Below, piece by piece: positions 1 through 11,910 of a stretch of 59,408 bases of DNA. The notes beneath the pieces were generated by a model. It saw only the letters and a program-made list of their open reading frames with translations. It did no database searches and was not told the DNA's origin. The first letter of the stretch is position 1. The number at the start of each line of letters is the position of its first letter. Made by a program: the position numbers and the translations under genes. Source of the DNA: JANNNX01 sp031398745 (GTDB lineage Bacteria > Actinomycetota > Acidimicrobiia > Acidimicrobiales > CADCSY01); contig JANNNX010000078.1 of the NCBI GenBank assembly GCA_031398745.1, positions 1-59,408 on the forward strand, written 5' to 3'.

Positions 1-966
1 GAAATCCGCGGTCGACAGCGAGGTGAGGGCGACCTCGTCGTAGCCGGTGCGCCGGAGCCCGTCGCGCACCATCGTGCGGACCTGGTCGGCCGGCCGCTCC
101 CGCACCGGACGGGTGATCATCCCGGCCTGGCAGAACCGGCAGCCCCGGGTGCAGCCCCGGAAGACCTCGACGTTGAGCCGGTCGTGGACGACCTCGGTCA
201 AGGGCACGAGCTGGTTCTTCGGATAGGGCCACTGACCCAGGTCAGCGATGGTGCGCTTCTCGATGCGGGCAGGGGCCTCCGCCACCAGGGGGTCGAGGCC
301 GGCAGCCCGGGGGCCGTCGAAGCGGGGCTGGTAGAGCGAGGGCACGTAGACGCCCTCGACCTGGGCCAGCTCCCGGAGCACGTCGGCCCGCCACGAGGCG
401 GTGCGGGGCCGGGGCTTGGCCCGAGCCAGCACCTCGGTGATCTCGCCCACGACCTCCTCGCCATCGCCCAGGACCACGAAGTCGAGGAAGTCGGCCAGCG
501 GCTCGGGGTTGTAGGTGCAGTGGCCCCCGGCCCCCACCAGCGGGTCGGTGGGGGCCCGGTCGGCGCTGCGTACCGGCATGCCGGCCAGGTCGATGCAGTT
601 CAGGACGTTGGTGTAGACGAGCTCGGCCGACAGGTTGAAGGCCAAGACGTCGAAGTCGCCGGCCGCCCGGTGAGTGTCGACCGAGAACAGCGGCAGGTCG
701 TGGGACCGCAGGAGGGCCTCGAGGTCGCGCCACGGCGCGTAGGTGCGCTCGGCCACGGCGTCGGATCGCTCGTTGAGGATCTCGTAGAGGATCTGGAGGC
801 CCTGGTTGGGCAGCCCGATCTCGTAGGTGTCGGGGTAGGCCAGCAGCCAGGCCACCTTGTCCGGCGAGTGCACCGGGCTCTGGGCTCCGTCCTCGCCGCC
901 GATGTACCGAGCCGGCTTCTGCACCCTGCCCAGGAGAGGCTCCAGCTGGGCCCACACGGAGGACAT
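1..966 (-). CDS. B12-binding-type radical SAM protein, 3' end cut by window edge
   Basis: The frame opens with ATG at 966 (MSSVWAQLEPLL) and runs without a stop to position 1, so the C-terminal part is missing. Residues near 270-280 hold the radical SAM cluster motif CTRGCRFCQAG (CxxxCxxC), which binds the 4Fe-4S cluster that cleaves S-adenosylmethionine. The N-terminal part (DKVAWLLAYPDTYEIGLPNQ, then LFSVDTHRAAGDFDVLAF) matches the family usually named TIGR03960, in which a B12-binding-like domain precedes the radical SAM domain. Its substrate is not known to me. In actinobacteria this gene commonly follows the rod-shape operon, as it does here directly after rodA. Family call is fairly firm; function is not. 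Confidence 0.85.
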   Translation of the reverse strand, partial: MSSVWAQLEPLLGRVQKPARYIGGEDGAQSPVHSPDKVAWLLAYPDTYEIGLPNQGLQILYEILNERSDAVAERTYAPWRDLEALLRSHDLPLFSVDTHRAAGDFDVLAFNLSAELVYTNVLNCIDLAGMPVRSADRAPTDPLVGAGGHCTYNPEPLADFLDFVVLGDGEEVVGEITEVLARAKPRPRTASWRADVLRELAQVEGVYVPSLYQPRFDGPRAAGLDPLVAEAPARIEKRTIADLGQWPYPKNQLVPLTEVVHDRLNVEVFRGCTRGCRFCQAGMITRPVRERPADQVRTMVRDGLRRTGYDEVALTSLSTADF

Positions 967-1017
967 GATCCTGACGAGACTACCGGTCGGGGCTCCGACC
1001 CCAGATCCTCACCCCGG

Positions 1018-2235
1018 CTAGGTGAAGCGGCGCATGTGGATGTTGAGCACTAGGCCGATGCCGATGAGGGTGGTCACCATGGACGAGCCGCCGTAGGACA
1101 CGAGCGGGAGGGGCAGGCCCGTCACCGGCATGATGCCCATGGTCATGCCGACGTTCTCGAAGACCTGGAACATGAGCATCGTCAGCACGCCGATGCAGAT
1201 CAGGGTGCCGAAGAGGTCACGAGCCAGGCGGGCGGCCCGCAGGATTCGCCAGGCCACCACGCCGTAGAGGAGGAGCAGTCCGGCCGATCCCACGAAGCCG
1301 AGCTCCTCGCCGACCACGGTGAAGATGAAGTCGGTGCGCTGCTCGGGCACGTAGCCGCCCTCGGTCTGGGTGCCGTTGAACAGGCCGGTCCCGGTCAGCC
1401 CGCCGGCGGCCACCGCGGTCTTGGACTGCGAGGTCTGGTACCGGATGCTCCCCAGTCCGTCGCCCTCGTCGACCTCGTCGTCGCCGGTGACGAAGGTGGT
1501 CAGGCGGTCCCGCTGGTACTGGCTGAGCACGTCCATCTGCAGCATGCCGACCACCCCGGCGACGCCGATCAGGGTGAGCACCAGGATGTGGCGGAGACGG
1601 GCGCCGGCGATCAGCAGCACCCCCATCAAGATGGCCACGAACACCAGTACCGAGCCCAGGTCGGGCTGCAAGTAGATGAGGCCGATCGGCACCGCCCCGA
1701 TACCCAGGCACACCGCCAGCCGACGCAGGTCGAGGTCGCCCTCGTGGGTCGAGGCGTAGGCCGCGACCATGACGATGACCGCCACCTTGGTGAACTCGGC
1801 GGGCTGGATCTGGAAGCCGCCGGGCAGCAGGAACCACGACTGGGCGAAGTTGACCGTCACCCCGAGGGGCGAGAGGACGAGGACGAGCGCCGCCACCGCC
1901 CCCAGGTAGATGACCGCGGCGTAGTGCTGGAAGATCCGGTGGTCGATGACCACGGTGACCACCGCCAGCCCGGTGCCGGCGACCAGGAACAGCAGCTGCT
2001 TGCGAACGTCGCTGAGCTGGCTCGCCCCTTGCGACGCCAAGCCACTGCGGGTGGCCGAGTAGATCATCACCAGCCCGACCAGGGCCAGCAGCCCGGTAGC
2101 CACGATGAGCACCACGTCGAGGTGCATCCAGGTGCGCTCCAGAGGCCGCCGGGTGTTGTCCAGCGGGGTGCGGCGCTCGAGGCGGCGGCCGACGGCGGTC
2201 ACGGTCGCCCGCTCACGGGATCGACGGCTCGACAC
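1018..2235 (-). CDS. rodA: Rod-shape peptidoglycan glycosyltransferase RodA (FtsW/RodA/SpoVE family)
   Basis: SEDS-family membrane glycosyltransferase that polymerises lipid II during lateral wall growth, working with PBP2. About 400 residues with roughly ten hydrophobic helices. Family-typical stretches include LQPDLGSVLVF, the loop with RTDFIFTVVGEELGF, and the C-terminal PLPLVSYGGSSM. It is last in the mreB-mreC-mreD-mrdA-rodA run. GTG at 2235 overlaps the end of mrdA by 23 bases. GTG at 2202, ten bases after the mrdA stop, is an equally reasonable start and would remove 11 residues. Neither has a strong ribosome binding site. Confidence 0.93.
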   Translation of the reverse strand: MSSRRSRERATVTAVGRRLERRTPLDNTRRPLERTWMHLDVVLIVATGLLALVGLVMIYSATRSGLASQGASQLSDVRKQLLFLVAGTGLAVVTVVIDHRIFQHYAAVIYLGAVAALVLVLSPLGVTVNFAQSWFLLPGGFQIQPAEFTKVAVIVMVAAYASTHEGDLDLRRLAVCLGIGAVPIGLIYLQPDLGSVLVFVAILMGVLLIAGARLRHILVLTLIGVAGVVGMLQMDVLSQYQRDRLTTFVTGDDEVDEGDGLGSIRYQTSQSKTAVAAGGLTGTGLFNGTQTEGGYVPEQRTDFIFTVVGEELGFVGSAGLLLLYGVVAWRILRAARLARDLFGTLICIGVLTMLMFQVFENVGMTMGIMPVTGLPLPLVSYGGSSMVTTLIGIGLVLNIHMRRFT

Positions 2236-4153
2236 CGGAGACCTGTCCCATGACCGCCCGAGCCACCGGCGCGGCCGCCGATGCCCCGCGCCCGGATTGC
2301 TCCATCACCACGGCCACGACGTACTTCGGGTCGTCCATGGGCCCCACCCCCACGAACAGCGACGTGTCCTGCTTGGTGCGGGTGCCGTCGGCCTGACGGT
2401 TTCCGGCCTCGGCCGTACCAGTCTTGCCACCGACCTCGTAGTCGGCCCGAGGCCAGCCGGCGAAGGCGCCCGCGCCTGTCCCCTGGCCGGTGGTGACCAG
2501 CGAGAGCCCGGTCATGATCGGATCCCGAACCTCGGCCGACAGCACCGTCTGGTTGGCCACCCGGGGGGCCACCGTCCGCACCGTCGGCCCCCCACCGGGC
2601 TCGCGCACCTCGAGGCCGACGTTGGGCGAGAAGCGGGTGCCTCCGTTGGCGACCGTGGCGTAGGCGTTGGCCAACTGCAGCGGCGTGACCACGAGGTCGC
2701 CCTGGCCGATGGCCAGGTTGACGTCGTCGCCGGGGTACCAGGCCCGGGTCGGGAACTTGTCGGGGTACTGGTCGTGCAGGGACCGCCGCTGCTCGGGGTT
2801 GGCCACTGACCCGGCGGCGTCACCCCCGATGTCGAGTCCGGGGCTCGCCCCGAAGCCGAGCTGTTCGGCGGTGTCGTCGAAGGCGTTGCCGCCGACTTCG
2901 TTGCGGTCCTCCGAGATGCTCTCCCGCTCCCGGTAGAACCTGTAGCCGAGGTCGTAGAAGAACACGTCGCTCGAGACCTGGAGGGCGGTCGAGACGTTGA
3001 CCCGGCCGCTCCCCACCCCGTCGATGTTCTGGAACTCGCACTGGGCTTCGCAATCGGGAATCTCGTAGGTGCCCCGGTCGTCGTAGGTGGAGGCGCCGGT
3101 GATGAGGCCCGACTGGAGGGCGGCGGTCGCCGTCACCAGCTTCCAGGTCGAGCCCGGGGCGTACCCGCCGGAGGTCGCCCGGTTGGTGAGCGGGGCCCCG
3201 TTGCCCTCATCGGTCAGCTCCTCGTAGCGGGCCTGGCTGATCCCGTCCACGAACTCGCCCGGGTCGTAGGTGGGCCAGGACGCCATGGCGATCACCTCGC
3301 CAGTGGTGTCATCGAGCACCACCACCGACCCGGCATCGGCCTTGTGGAGCCCGGTCTTGTCGTCGGTGGCGGTCGAGCGGCGCTCGATCAGCGTCGCCTC
3401 CAGTGACTGCTCGGCGACCTGCTGGACCTTGAGGTCGATGCTGAGCACGACGTCGTCACCGGGTACCGGAGCGGTCCGCTCCTTCACCCGCAGAGGGACG
3501 CCGTCGGCACCCACCTCGTAGACCGTGCGCCCCGGCGTGCCCCGCAGGTCGGCCTCGTAGGCCTGCTCGACGCCCGACTTGCCGACATGGTCGCCCGGGC
3601 GATACGTCTCGGGGTCAGCCGCCAGCTCGGTGTCGTTGATCTCCCCGACGTAGCCGAGGACGTGGGCCGCCAGGCTCCCGTAGGGGTACTCGCGGGTGGT
3701 GACGTCAAGCGTGACGACCCCCGGGTACTCGTCCTGGCGCTCGCCGATGTGGACGGCCTTCACCTCGTCGACCTCCTCGAGGACGGTGATGGCCGTGTAC
3801 GGCGTCGCCCGGGGGTCCTCCAGCCGGTCCTCGAGCACCGACTTCTCGACCCCGAAGAGGCTGGACAGGTTGTTGAGCGAGGTCTGGAGCTCGGCCGAGC
3901 TCACCTCGGCGGTGTCGATGGCGACCGACTGGCTCACCCGGTTGCGAACCAGCTCGACCGAGTTTCGGTCGAGGATGCGACCCCGCGGTGCCTCCTCGTA
4001 GACCACCCGCTCGGCGTTGGTGATGGCCGCCACCTGGAACTCTTCGGCCGAGAGCACCTGGAGGTACCACAGGCGGGCCAGCAGGGCGGCAAAGAGCGAC
4101 ACCACCACGACCCCGTACACGCCGATCCGCAGCCGGGGGCTGTCCACCGTCAT
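2213..4153 (-). CDS. mrdA: Penicillin-binding protein 2 (elongation transpeptidase)
   Basis: Class B penicillin-binding protein that cross-links peptidoglycan beside RodA. 646 residues: a short cytoplasmic tail and one membrane helix (GVYGVVVVSLFAALLARLWY), a PBP dimerisation region (EEAPRGRILDRN), then the transpeptidase domain. Catalytic motifs are STWK near residue 335, SSD in LQVSSDVFFYDL, and KTG in VGGKTGTAEA near 578. The ATG at 4153 overlaps the mreD stop as ATGA, which decides the start against a longer open frame upstream. Length and motif order are normal. Confidence 0.95.
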   Translation of the reverse strand: MTVDSPRLRIGVYGVVVVSLFAALLARLWYLQVLSAEEFQVAAITNAERVVYEEAPRGRILDRNSVELVRNRVSQSVAIDTAEVSSAELQTSLNNLSSLFGVEKSVLEDRLEDPRATPYTAITVLEEVDEVKAVHIGERQDEYPGVVTLDVTTREYPYGSLAAHVLGYVGEINDTELAADPETYRPGDHVGKSGVEQAYEADLRGTPGRTVYEVGADGVPLRVKERTAPVPGDDVVLSIDLKVQQVAEQSLEATLIERRSTATDDKTGLHKADAGSVVVLDDTTGEVIAMASWPTYDPGEFVDGISQARYEELTDEGNGAPLTNRATSGGYAPGSTWKLVTATAALQSGLITGASTYDDRGTYEIPDCEAQCEFQNIDGVGSGRVNVSTALQVSSDVFFYDLGYRFYRERESISEDRNEVGGNAFDDTAEQLGFGASPGLDIGGDAAGSVANPEQRRSLHDQYPDKFPTRAWYPGDDVNLAIGQGDLVVTPLQLANAYATVANGGTRFSPNVGLEVREPGGGPTVRTVAPRVANQTVLSAEVRDPIMTGLSLVTTGQGTGAGAFAGWPRADYEVGGKTGTAEAGNRQADGTRTKQDTSLFVGVGPMDDPKYVVAVVMEQSGRGASAAAPVARAVMGQVSGVEPSIP

Positions 4154-4659
4154 CGCACCACCATCGCGGCATCGTCGGGCTCGGCCAGCCCGAAGCGCAC
4201 GAGGCCTATCACCATCGGGGCCAGGAGTCCGTTCAGCACGGCCACCACCGCCACCACCAGCGGCACCCGGCGGCTCCAGAGCTCGGATTGCCCGAGCACC
4301 ACTCCGGCCAGCACGAAGAGGGTCTCCCCCATGGCACTGGCCACCGCGGCGGTGGCCACCACGATCCAGCGGGCCCGGTGGAGCACGGTCTCGTGGAACG
4401 CCCCGACCCCGTAGGCGGTGACCGAGAACGACAACGCCGAGAGCCCAAAGGGCGAGGCCAGGAAGCAGTCCGCCAACAGCCCGAGGGCGAAGCCGATGGC
4501 CCCGGCTCGAGAGGGCCCCACGACGATGCCGGTGCACACTGCCACCAGCAGGAGGAAGTCGACCGCGATCCCCTCGACGCGCAGGTTGGGGAACACCGCG
4601 GCGTGGAGAACCACCGAGGTCACCACCAGCAGGGGGAGGCGGACGAGGGCCGTACTCAC
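4150..4659 (-). CDS. mreD: Rod shape-determining protein MreD
   Basis: Small polytopic membrane protein (169 residues, about five hydrophobic helices) of the elongasome, linking MreC to the membrane. Sequence identity in this family is low. The call rests on length, hydrophobicity, the motif-like stretch GFALGLLADCFLASPFGLSAL, and its position between mreC and mrdA with four-base overlaps on both sides. Confidence 0.88.
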   Translation of the reverse strand: MSTALVRLPLLVVTSVVLHAAVFPNLRVEGIAVDFLLLVAVCTGIVVGPSRAGAIGFALGLLADCFLASPFGLSALSFSVTAYGVGAFHETVLHRARWIVVATAAVASAMGETLFVLAGVVLGQSELWSRRVPLVVAVVAVLNGLLAPMVIGLVRFGLAEPDDAAMVVR

Positions 4660-5501
4660 GGGCCGGGCTGGGGCAGCCAGCTGATCACGGCCACGTGATC
4701 GACGTGGTCGATGTCGGCCACGGGGGTCAGCTCGACCGACGTGCTCACCTCGCCAGGGCCCCGGGTGGCGCTCGTGATGCGGCCCACCGGGATGTCGGCC
4801 GGGAACAAGCTGTCCTCCTGGCCGCTCGTGTAGACCAGCGGCTCGTCGCGGATCTCGGCCGGGGACTTGTGGATCCCGTCGACCGAGAGGGGTCGTTCCG
4901 CCCCCTGGCCCTGGGCCAGGCCCAGCTCGTCGACCGTGGGGAAGCGGACTCCGACCCCTGAGCTCGGGCTGGTGATCAACCTGACCTGGGCCCGGTCCGC
5001 GGAGACCGACACCACCCGGCCGACCAGGCCCGCGGCGGTGACCACCGGGTTGCCCACCGCCACGCCCTTGTCGCTCCCCCGGTCGATCTCCACCGTGTCC
5101 TCGAAGTTCGCCACCCCGCCCCCCTTCACCCGGGCCGCCACCGTCGGCAAGTCACCGACGAAGTCGATGTCCAGCAGGCTCCGCAGCGCCTCCAGCTCGT
5201 CCAGCAGGGCTTCGCTCTGGGCGGCGCTGCTCTCGAGATCGGCGTTGCGCTCCCTCAGCTCCTGGTTCTCGGCTCGCAGGTCGCGGTCGTTTCCCACCGA
5301 GGAGACGGCGTCGCCCACCGGGCTGACGATCGCGGCCACCGCGTCCCGCACCGGGGCCACGGTGTCGGCCACCGTCCCCCGCACCGCGCCCAGGGCGCCG
5401 GTGTCACCACCCCAGAGGTCGACGCTGACCACCGTCAGGGACAGGAGCACGAGCAGCACCAGCGTCGAGCGACGGCGCCCGGATCGCCGGGAGAGAACCA
5501 C
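4656..5501 (-). CDS. mreC: Rod shape-determining protein MreC
   Basis: 281 residues: a short basic N-terminus (SRRSGRRRSTLVLLVLLSL), one membrane helix, a coiled-coil segment (residues about 75-105, rich in Leu, Glu and Arg), then the MreC beta-barrel domain with VTAAGLVGRVVSV and RVRLITSPSSGVGV-like strands. It scaffolds PBP2 and RodA in the periplasmic-equivalent space. Starts with GTG nine bases after the mreB stop and overlaps mreD by four bases. Confidence 0.93.
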   Translation of the reverse strand: MVLSRRSGRRRSTLVLLVLLSLTVVSVDLWGGDTGALGAVRGTVADTVAPVRDAVAAIVSPVGDAVSSVGNDRDLRAENQELRERNADLESSAAQSEALLDELEALRSLLDIDFVGDLPTVAARVKGGGVANFEDTVEIDRGSDKGVAVGNPVVTAAGLVGRVVSVSADRAQVRLITSPSSGVGVRFPTVDELGLAQGQGAERPLSVDGIHKSPAEIRDEPLVYTSGQEDSLFPADIPVGRITSATRGPGEVSTSVELTPVADIDHVDHVAVISWLPQPGP

Positions 5502-5510
5502 AGCCTGCGG

Positions 5511-6551
<1,041 letters not shown>

Positions 6552-6643
6552 GCGGGCACTCCTCCGGGATGACGGCTGGCGAGCCCGCGACACGCTACGG
6601 GCACCCCCCTGACCCGACAAGCGCGGCCCCGATCCGAGGGGGT

Positions 6644-7048
6644 TCACTCGCCGAAGAAGAGGGCGATCTCGCGGGATGCCGACTCCGGCCCGTCGGAACC
6701 GTGCACCAGGTTCTCGGTCAACAGCACGCCGAGATCGCCACGGATGGTGCCCGGGGCGGCGTCGCGGGGGTTGGTCGAGCCCATGAGGGTGCGAACGACC
6801 TTCCAGGTGTCTTCGGGTCCTTCGACGACCAGCAGCAGGCTCGGGCCGCGGGTGATGAAGGAAACGAGGTCGGCGAAGAACGACTTGCCGTCGTGCTCGG
6901 CGTAGTGACGCCGGGCAGTGTCCTCGTCGATGGTGCGGAGCTCGGCGGCCACCAGGCGCAGCCCCTTGCGCTCCAGTCGGCCGACGATCTCTCCGGCCAG
7001 GCCACGCTCGACGGCATCGGGCTTGCAGATCACGAAGGTGCGGTCCAT
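6644..7048 (-). CDS. ndk: Nucleoside diphosphate kinase
   Basis: 134 residues, normal length. Transfers the gamma phosphate of ATP to nucleoside diphosphates through a phosphohistidine. The active-site motif NLVHGSDGPESA is complete, and the start MDRTFVICKPDAVERG is the classical N-terminus with the nucleotide-binding lysine. Lies between mreB and folC on the same strand. Confidence 0.97.
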   Translation of the reverse strand: MDRTFVICKPDAVERGLAGEIVGRLERKGLRLVAAELRTIDEDTARRHYAEHDGKSFFADLVSFITRGPSLLLVVEGPEDTWKVVRTLMGSTNPRDAAPGTIRGDLGVLLTENLVHGSDGPESASREIALFFGE

Positions 7049-7135
7049 ATCGCCGAGCAGGGTACGGCCGATCGGGTGTCCGGTCGCGATCCGCCGAGCT
7101 CGGCTTGCGGTAGCCCGCCCGGGGCCGGCTCCGGG

Positions 7136-8443
7136 TCAGTCCGAGCTGCGAGACGCGACCGTGGCTCGGGCCGCGCCGACGACGTAGAGCGATCCGGTCA
7201 CGAGGACCAGGTCATCCTCGGCGGCGAAGGCCACCGCCTTGGTGACCGCTTCCGCCACGTCGGGCACCACCACCGCCTCCACGCCCGCCCGGCGAGCGGC
7301 CGCCGCCACCTCGTCGGCCGGCATGGCCCGGATCCACTCCGCCGCGGTGGCGACCACCAGGCGGGCCCGGGTGACCTCGAGGGCAGCCAGCATCTCGTCG
7401 GCGTCTCGCTCCTGGTTCATGCCGACCACCAGGATCCGCTTGCCGCCCACCGCGAAGTCGTCGACCGTGCGCGCCGCAGCGCGAGCCCCGTCGGGTTTGT
7501 GGGCCCCGTCGAGCACCATGAGCGGCCGGCGGCCGACGACCTCGAAGCGACCGGGGACCTCGACCGAGCCGAATCCCTCGTCGAGCACCTGGCGATCCAC
7601 AGGCCGATCGAAGAACGCCTCGGTGGCCGCCAGCGCCACCGAGGCGTTGTCGCCCTGGTGGGCTCCGTGGAGGGGCAGGTGGACGTGCTGGTAGGCCGCC
7701 TCGGGGGTGCGGAGGTCGAGGACGCGGCCGCCGATGGCCAGCTGGTTGGCGTCGCAGCCGAAGTCGCGACCGGCGAGCCACAGCCGTTCGGGTCCCGCCT
7801 CTTCGAAGATCGGCCGGAGCTCGGGGGCGATCTCCCCCAGCACCAGGGTGGCGCCCGGCTTGACGATGCCGGCCTTCTCGGAGGCCACGTGGGCGGTGGT
7901 CGGCCCGAAGTAGTCGGTGTGGTCGAGGCCTACGTTGGTCACCACCGCCACGATGCCGTCGGCCACGTTGGTCGAATCCCACCGGCCGCCGAGGCCGACC
8001 TCCACGACGGCCACGTCGACCGCCTGCTCGGCAAACCAGGCAAAGGCGGCCAGGGTGAGCACGTCGAAGTGCCCGGGACGGACCCCCGACAGGCGCTCGA
8101 CGACCTCTACAGCCTCGATCGATCGAGCCAAGCCCTCGTCGTCGATGGATTCGGCGTTGCGGCTTATGCGCTCGTTGATCCGCTCGAGATCGGGGCTCGT
8201 GTAGGTGCCGACCGACAGGCCGTGGGCCGCGAGGAGCGCGCTGATCAGCCGCGAGGTCGAGCCCTTCCCGTTGGTGCCGGTGACGTGGATGACCGGCTGG
8301 GCGTGCTGGGGGTCTCCCAGCTGGCCGGCCAAGGTCCGCATCGGGTCGAGGCTGGGTGCCACTCCCCGGCTGCCGGCGGCCGTGGCCTCGAGGTTGGTGT
8401 GGGCGTCGAGGTAGCCGAGGGCTCGGTCGAGATCCCAGGCCAC
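7136..8443 (-). CDS. folC: Folylpolyglutamate synthase / dihydrofolate synthase
   Basis: 435 residues. ATP-dependent ligase that adds glutamate to folates (and often to dihydropteroate). The P-loop is HVTGTNGKGST near residue 55; the Mur-ligase-like centre has EVGLGGRWDSTN, and VLDGAHKPDGA marks the C-terminal domain. GTG at 8443, 16 bases after the clpX stop, gives the usual length. The frame stays open further upstream inside clpX antisense-free sequence, but that part has no family similarity. Confidence 0.93.
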   Translation of the reverse strand: MAWDLDRALGYLDAHTNLEATAAGSRGVAPSLDPMRTLAGQLGDPQHAQPVIHVTGTNGKGSTSRLISALLAAHGLSVGTYTSPDLERINERISRNAESIDDEGLARSIEAVEVVERLSGVRPGHFDVLTLAAFAWFAEQAVDVAVVEVGLGGRWDSTNVADGIVAVVTNVGLDHTDYFGPTTAHVASEKAGIVKPGATLVLGEIAPELRPIFEEAGPERLWLAGRDFGCDANQLAIGGRVLDLRTPEAAYQHVHLPLHGAHQGDNASVALAATEAFFDRPVDRQVLDEGFGSVEVPGRFEVVGRRPLMVLDGAHKPDGARAAARTVDDFAVGGKRILVVGMNQERDADEMLAALEVTRARLVVATAAEWIRAMPADEVAAAARRAGVEAVVVPDVAEAVTKAVAFAAEDDLVLVTGSLYVVGAARATVASRSSD

Positions 8444-8459
8444 GAGGTCGGGGGCCGGT

Positions 8460-9737
<1,278 letters not shown>

Positions 9738-9770
9738 GGTCGGGTTCCCCTCCTCGGATCGGCTGGTGAA

Positions 9771-10445
9771 TCAGTCGCGGGCCAGGCCAGCTTGCGCTGC
9801 CTGGCGAACCGAGATGACCTCGTCGAGGATGCCGTAGGTCTTGGCCTCGTCGGCCGACATCACGAAGTCTCGATCGGTGTCGCGGTGGATCCGCTCGATC
9901 GGCTGGCCGGTGTGGTTGGACAGGATCTCCTCGAGCAACGTCCGCATCCGCTCGATCTCCTTGGCCACCAGCTCGATGTCGGCCGCCTGACCCATGGCCT
10001 GGGCGTAGGGCTGGTGGAGCAGGATCCGTGCGTGGGGCAGGGCCAGCCGCTTGCCCTTGGTGCCGGCGGCCAGGAGCACGGCGGCCGCCGAGGCGGCCTG
10101 GCCGAAGCAGATCGTCGAGATGTTCGGGCGAACGAAGGACATCGTGTCGTAGATGGCGAACAGGGCGGTGATGTCGCCGCCCGGGCTGTTCACGTAGATG
10201 TGGATGTCCTTGTCGGCGCTCTCGGACTCGAGGTGGAGGAGCTGGGCGCACACGAGGTTGGCGATCGTGTCGTCGATCGGGGTGCCCAGGAAGATGATGT
10301 TGTCCTTCAGCAGCCGGGAGTACAGGTCGAAGGCTCGCTCGCCCCGGTTGGTCTGCTCGATGACAGTGGGCACCAGGTAGTTGAACGCCCGGAGACGATC
10401 GGGCCCCCCGGCCATCCGCTCACGGTCACGCTCGTCCAACGTCAT
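9771..10445 (-). CDS. clpP: ATP-dependent Clp protease proteolytic subunit (first of two)
   Basis: 224 residues. Serine peptidase with catalytic Ser in GQAASAAAVLL, His in LPHARILLHQP, and Asp in the region TDRDFVMSADEA. The segment after Ser reads ASAAA where most ClpP have ASMGA, a mild deviation that is also seen in actinobacterial ClpP2-type subunits. Starts at ATG 10445, overlapping the tig stop as ATGA. A second ClpP is encoded 45 kb away (55662-56270); actinobacteria normally build a mixed ClpP1P2 particle. Confidence 0.95.
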   Translation of the reverse strand: MTLDERDRERMAGGPDRLRAFNYLVPTVIEQTNRGERAFDLYSRLLKDNIIFLGTPIDDTIANLVCAQLLHLESESADKDIHIYVNSPGGDITALFAIYDTMSFVRPNISTICFGQAASAAAVLLAAGTKGKRLALPHARILLHQPYAQAMGQAADIELVAKEIERMRTLLEEILSNHTGQPIERIHRDTDRDFVMSADEAKTYGILDEVISVRQAAQAGLARD

Positions 10446-11824
10446 GCCGGCTGCTCCTCGCTCGCTGCGATCTCGGTGTCGGTGTCGGTGTCGGTGTCCG
10501 GCTCGTCCTCGACCTCGAGGTCGCCGCGGTCGACCGGGCTTCCCTCGCCGTCGACCAACTGTGCGTGCTCGACGAGGAACGTGAGTGCCTTGGTGCGCTG
10601 GACGGTCGAGCGTAGCGACTCGACCTGCCCGGCTTGTTCGAGCTGGCGTCGGGCCTCGTCGACCTCGAGCTCGGCGCTGGTCGCCAGGCGGGCGATCTCG
10701 GCCTCGAGCTCGTCGTCGTCGACCTCGAGCGCCTCGGCGTCGATCACCGCTCGCAGCGCCAGATCGGCCTTGACCGAGGCTCGGGCCTGCGCCCGGAACT
10801 CATCGGTGATGCCCTCGCCGGTCCGGCCCACGGCCGCCAGGTACTCGGCCACCCCGATCCCCTGGTTCTGGAGCGTCTGGACGAAGTCGCTGAGGCGGTG
10901 CTCGAGCTCGTGCGCCAGCAGCGGCTCGGGGACGATCTCGTCGTCGACCAGCTCGACCAGGGCCGCCACCACCGCGTCCTGAACGGCCATGCTGGCCTGC
11001 ATCCGCTTGATCGAACCGAGGCGCCGGCGGTAGTCCGCCCGCAGTTCGTCGAGCGACTCGAACTCGGAGGCCTCGGCGGCGAACTCGTCATCGAGGTCCG
11101 GCAGGTGACGGACCTTCACCTCCTTGACCAGTACCCGGAACTCCACCGTCGAGTCGTCGTCGGGATCGGGGTGCCCGGCCGAGAAGATGACGATGTCGCC
11201 GACGTTGCGGCCGGTCAGCTGCTCGTCGAGCTCGGGCACCACCGAAGCACTGCCCAGCTCGTAGAGGTAGTCGTCGGCGCTGAGGCCCGAGACCGGCTCA
11301 CCGCCGCTCGAGCCGGCCACGTCGATGGTGACGAAATCGCCGGCCTGCGCCGGCCGGGCCACGACCTCGAGCGCGCCGTGTTGGGTCCGCAACTGGCCGA
11401 TCTGGGCCTCGATCTCGTCCTCGGTGACGAGCGGGCTGGGGATGGTGGCCGTCAGGGCGTCGTACCCCTCGAGCGTGATACGGGGCCTGATCTCGACCAC
11501 CGCCTCGAAGGCCAGTGGTCCCTCGTCGCTGCCGGCGGTGATGTCGATCTCGGGGGAGTCGATGACGTCGACCGAGTGCTCGACCACCGCCTTCGCGTAG
11601 TAGTCGCCCAGGCTGTCCTTGATGGCTTCCGCTCGGGCGTAGTCGCGCCCGATCCGAGCCTCCAGCACCTTGCGAGGGACCTTCCCCTTGCGGAAGCCGG
11701 GGATGTTGACCTGACCGGCGAGCTTGCGGAAGGCAGCCGCTACCGCCTCCTCCAGCTCGTCCTCGGGCACCTCGACGGACACCTTGACCTTGTTGCCCTC
11801 GAGGGCCTCGATCGAGCTCTGCAC
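10442..11824 (-). CDS. tig: Trigger factor (ribosome-associated chaperone, prolyl isomerase)
   Basis: 460 residues. Ribosome-binding N-domain begins VQSSIEALEGNKVKVSVEVP, with the ribosome signature PGFRKGKVPRKV near residue 45. An FKBP-type domain (GDFVTIDVAGSS) and a helical C-domain follow. The C-terminus is a very acidic tail with a DTDTDTDTE run encoded by a short six-base repeat near 10482-10497. The GTG at 11824 gives the classical N-terminus. The open frame continues upstream through unrelated sequence. Confidence 0.94.
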   Translation of the reverse strand: MQSSIEALEGNKVKVSVEVPEDELEEAVAAAFRKLAGQVNIPGFRKGKVPRKVLEARIGRDYARAEAIKDSLGDYYAKAVVEHSVDVIDSPEIDITAGSDEGPLAFEAVVEIRPRITLEGYDALTATIPSPLVTEDEIEAQIGQLRTQHGALEVVARPAQAGDFVTIDVAGSSGGEPVSGLSADDYLYELGSASVVPELDEQLTGRNVGDIVIFSAGHPDPDDDSTVEFRVLVKEVKVRHLPDLDDEFAAEASEFESLDELRADYRRRLGSIKRMQASMAVQDAVVAALVELVDDEIVPEPLLAHELEHRLSDFVQTLQNQGIGVAEYLAAVGRTGEGITDEFRAQARASVKADLALRAVIDAEALEVDDDELEAEIARLATSAELEVDEARRQLEQAGQVESLRSTVQRTKALTFLVEHAQLVDGEGSPVDRGDLEVEDEPDTDTDTDTEIAASEEQPA

Positions 11825-11910
11825 AGGGGGCGCAGTGTACGGGTCGCGCTCCGGGCCCCGAACCTCCTCGCGACCCGGAGCGTCGAGGGCCCCGTCACCA
11901 CCGGCCCCGC